Shown here: positions 62,599-64,000 of the stretch, in pieces
Layout: each line of letters starts with the position of its first letter
How positions within the stretch are numbered: position 1 is the first letter of the stretch
DNA from: Didemnitutus sp041906465
GTDB taxonomy: Bacteria > Verrucomicrobiota > Verrucomicrobiia > Opitutales > Opitutaceae
Direction: 5' to 3'
NCBI GenBank assembly: GCA_041906465.1
Contig: JAYRJE010000003.1
Location: 1-64,000, forward strand
DNA length: 64,000 nt
The notes under the pieces: model-generated
Seen by the model: only the letters and a program-made list of their open reading frames with translations
Told to the model about the DNA's origin: nothing
Databases searched by the model: none
Made by a program: the position numbers and the translations under genes

Positions 62599-64000
62599 AT
62601 GCGCCCGCCCATGAGAAGAATCGTGCGTTTCGCCGCGTTGCTGCTGGTCGTGACTGCAGTGGCGCGCGCCCAGACGGCCAACCCGAGTCCGCTGACGAGT
62701 GAGCGCGCCAACGCGGCGACGGCGCCGGGAGACTGGATCGTGCGCGAAGGACGGGCAAACAGTGCGCTGCAGAGCGGCTTTCCGGCGACGGCGGCGTTGC
62801 TCTATCGTGACGTGCTCGCGGACCCGGCGCTGGCCGGCGAGGCGCGGCCGCGCGCGACGCTGGCGCTGGTGACGGCCTTGCTCGACGCGGGAGAGGTCGC
62901 GGAGGCGGAGGCGGAGCTGAAGAATTACAAGGGGCCGAGTGACAGCTCGTATCGGTTGCGGGCGGGTCTGCTGGCGGCCCAGACGCGGCGGCGGGATGCG
63001 GCGCGAACGGAGCTCGGCGAGGTGAACGCGGGTGATCTCTCGGCCGGCGAGCGGGCGTGGTGGTTTTTTCTCCAGGCGCAGATTGCGGATCTCGACAACG
63101 ACGTCGTGCGGGCGAATTCCCTCTACAGTCAGGCGATCCAAGCGGCGGTGTCGGAGCAGCAGCGCGCGCGTTTCACGCTGGGTCAGGCGCAGGCGCAGCT
63201 GCGGATGGCGAATCCGCCGACCGAGCAGGAACTCAATGCGTGGCGCAACAACATGGAGAAGCATGCGGGACAGGGCCTCGGCTATGATTCGGCGCGCTAT
63301 TATGCGGCGGGACTCTACCGGCTGAATCGCGGGTCGGAGGCGCTGGCGGTGTTGGAGCGGCAACTGCTGGTCATCCCCGCGGGTGAACGCAACGTGGCCG
63401 ATCAGTTTCGCCTGATGATCGGGCTCATCGCGGGCGAGACGACGCCGGTGGCGCGGCGGGCCTTTCACGAGTTGGTGCGCAGTGGAGTGAAGGCGGAGAC
63501 CCAGCGCACCGCGCTCTATCTGCTCGCGCGCGGGTCGCGGACGCCGGCGGCGCGGGAAGAGTTGCGGCGTGCGCTCGGCGAGTTGATCGGTGCGCCGTCG
63601 TTGCACCCGATCATCGAGGACCTCCGGTTGGTGCGGGCGCAGGTGGCGTTGATGGACAAGCAATACAACGCGGCCGAAGAGGATGCGCGGCTGTTGCTGG
63701 AATTTTTCCCGGGTTCGCCGCTGAAGCCGGCGGCGCTCGGCGTGCGGTTGGCGGTGGCGTGGGATTTGCGGCTGTATCGCTCGGCGGCGGATCTGGCTTC
63801 GCAATTACGCCTGCTGGTGGCGGCGGGGCGCGAGCGGGCGGAGCTCGGCGTGTTGGTGGCCGAGGCATATTTTCGCGCGGGAGATTTCAAGAACGCGGCT
63901 GATGCCTATGAGGCGTTGTTGCGCGATGTGCATGCGGCGCCGCAGGTGATGCCGGCGGGCGAGTTGATCTTCATGCGGGTGCTCTCGGATATCGAGGCGG
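62599..64000 (+). CDS. secreted tetratricopeptide-like repeat protein, partial
   Basis: The frame opens at the ATG at 62599 (another at 62611) and is still open at the window end after 467 codons. A signal peptide (RIVRFAALLLVVTAVARA, cut before QTANP) is followed by repeated two-helix units with alanine/leucine/tyrosine spacing, such as ALLYRDVLADPALAGEARPR, NSLYSQAIQAAV and AAEEDARLLLEFFPGSPLKP, which are TPR-like. It is likely a periplasmic or outer-membrane scaffold. GGGAG before the first ATG could be its ribosome site. The C-terminus is missing. Confidence 0.75.
   Translation, partial: MRPPMRRIVRFAALLLVVTAVARAQTANPSPLTSERANAATAPGDWIVREGRANSALQSGFPATAALLYRDVLADPALAGEARPRATLALVTALLDAGEVAEAEAELKNYKGPSDSSYRLRAGLLAAQTRRRDAARTELGEVNAGDLSAGERAWWFFLQAQIADLDNDVVRANSLYSQAIQAAVSEQQRARFTLGQAQAQLRMANPPTEQELNAWRNNMEKHAGQGLGYDSARYYAAGLYRLNRGSEALAVLERQLLVIPAGERNVADQFRLMIGLIAGETTPVARRAFHELVRSGVKAETQRTALYLLARGSRTPAAREELRRALGELIGAPSLHPIIEDLRLVRAQVALMDKQYNAAEEDARLLLEFFPGSPLKPAALGVRLAVAWDLRLYRSAADLASQLRLLVAAGRERAELGVLVAEAYFRAGDFKNAADAYEALLRDVHAAPQVMPAGELIFMRVLSDIEA

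Overview
The window is about 64 kb of high-GC, gene-dense bacterial chromosome with genes on both strands and many 1-14 base overlaps between neighbours. The gene content (a permease of the duplicated MacB/FtsX type paired with a PadR regulator, GH53 galactanase, PL22-like oligogalacturonate lyase, LemA/M48 pair, type III pantothenate kinase, many GC-rich palindromes and long A+T-rich hairpin repeats) fits a free-living polysaccharide-using member of the Verrucomicrobiota, most likely Opitutaceae. That placement is inferred from protein style, not from a marker gene.

Layout. 1-740: the truncated end of an IS5-like insertion sequence, a gene-poor stretch and tRNA-Gln. 807-5776: envelope and housekeeping genes (ElyC/YdcF-like protein, alpha/beta hydrolase, HflX, dihydroorotate dehydrogenase-like protein). 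6098-10065: a coenzyme A operon panB-panC-coaBC-coaX-panD, followed by clpB. 12981-18477: an arsenic/thiol-redox island with two arms. The rightward arm is arsR, an ArsP-like permease, a mini-thioredoxin, a DGC-domain protein, a periplasmic thioredoxin and CcdA. The leftward arm is arsR, arsC and ACR3. Each arm starts at its own palindromic operator. 18553-26818: GH53 galactanase, hybrid sensor kinase, YqhD-type dehydrogenase, ClC channel, small proteins and phosphatidylserine decarboxylase.

26903-32127: tRNA-Leu and then a tightly coupled six-gene run (MarR regulator, OleD-like dehydrogenase, GT21-like glycosyltransferase, KAS III, metallo-beta-lactamase-fold hydrolase, PAP2-like membrane protein). 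All five junctions are ATGA overlaps. It looks like a dedicated lipid or glycolipid pathway and is the best candidate for an undescribed system here. 32213-41584: an MFS transporter, the PL22-like lyase, small unknowns, two PLP enzymes for D-/L-hydroxy amino acids separated by a long inverted repeat, MsrA, glyoxalase-type protein and a glycosyltransferase.

41660-48567: two S9 peptidases around a PD-(D/E)XK-like protein, an Hsp33-like chaperone, and a pnuC/nadR NAD-salvage pair. 48644-56845: the ADOP permease with PadR and double operators, malic enzyme, TcdA, TonB-like protein, TatD and SufE. 57002-57409: a small helix-turn-helix gene bracketed by two copies of a perfect 15-base palindrome. 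57575-64000: membrane proteins, the M48/DUF4177/LemA operon and the start of a secreted repeat protein cut by the window end.
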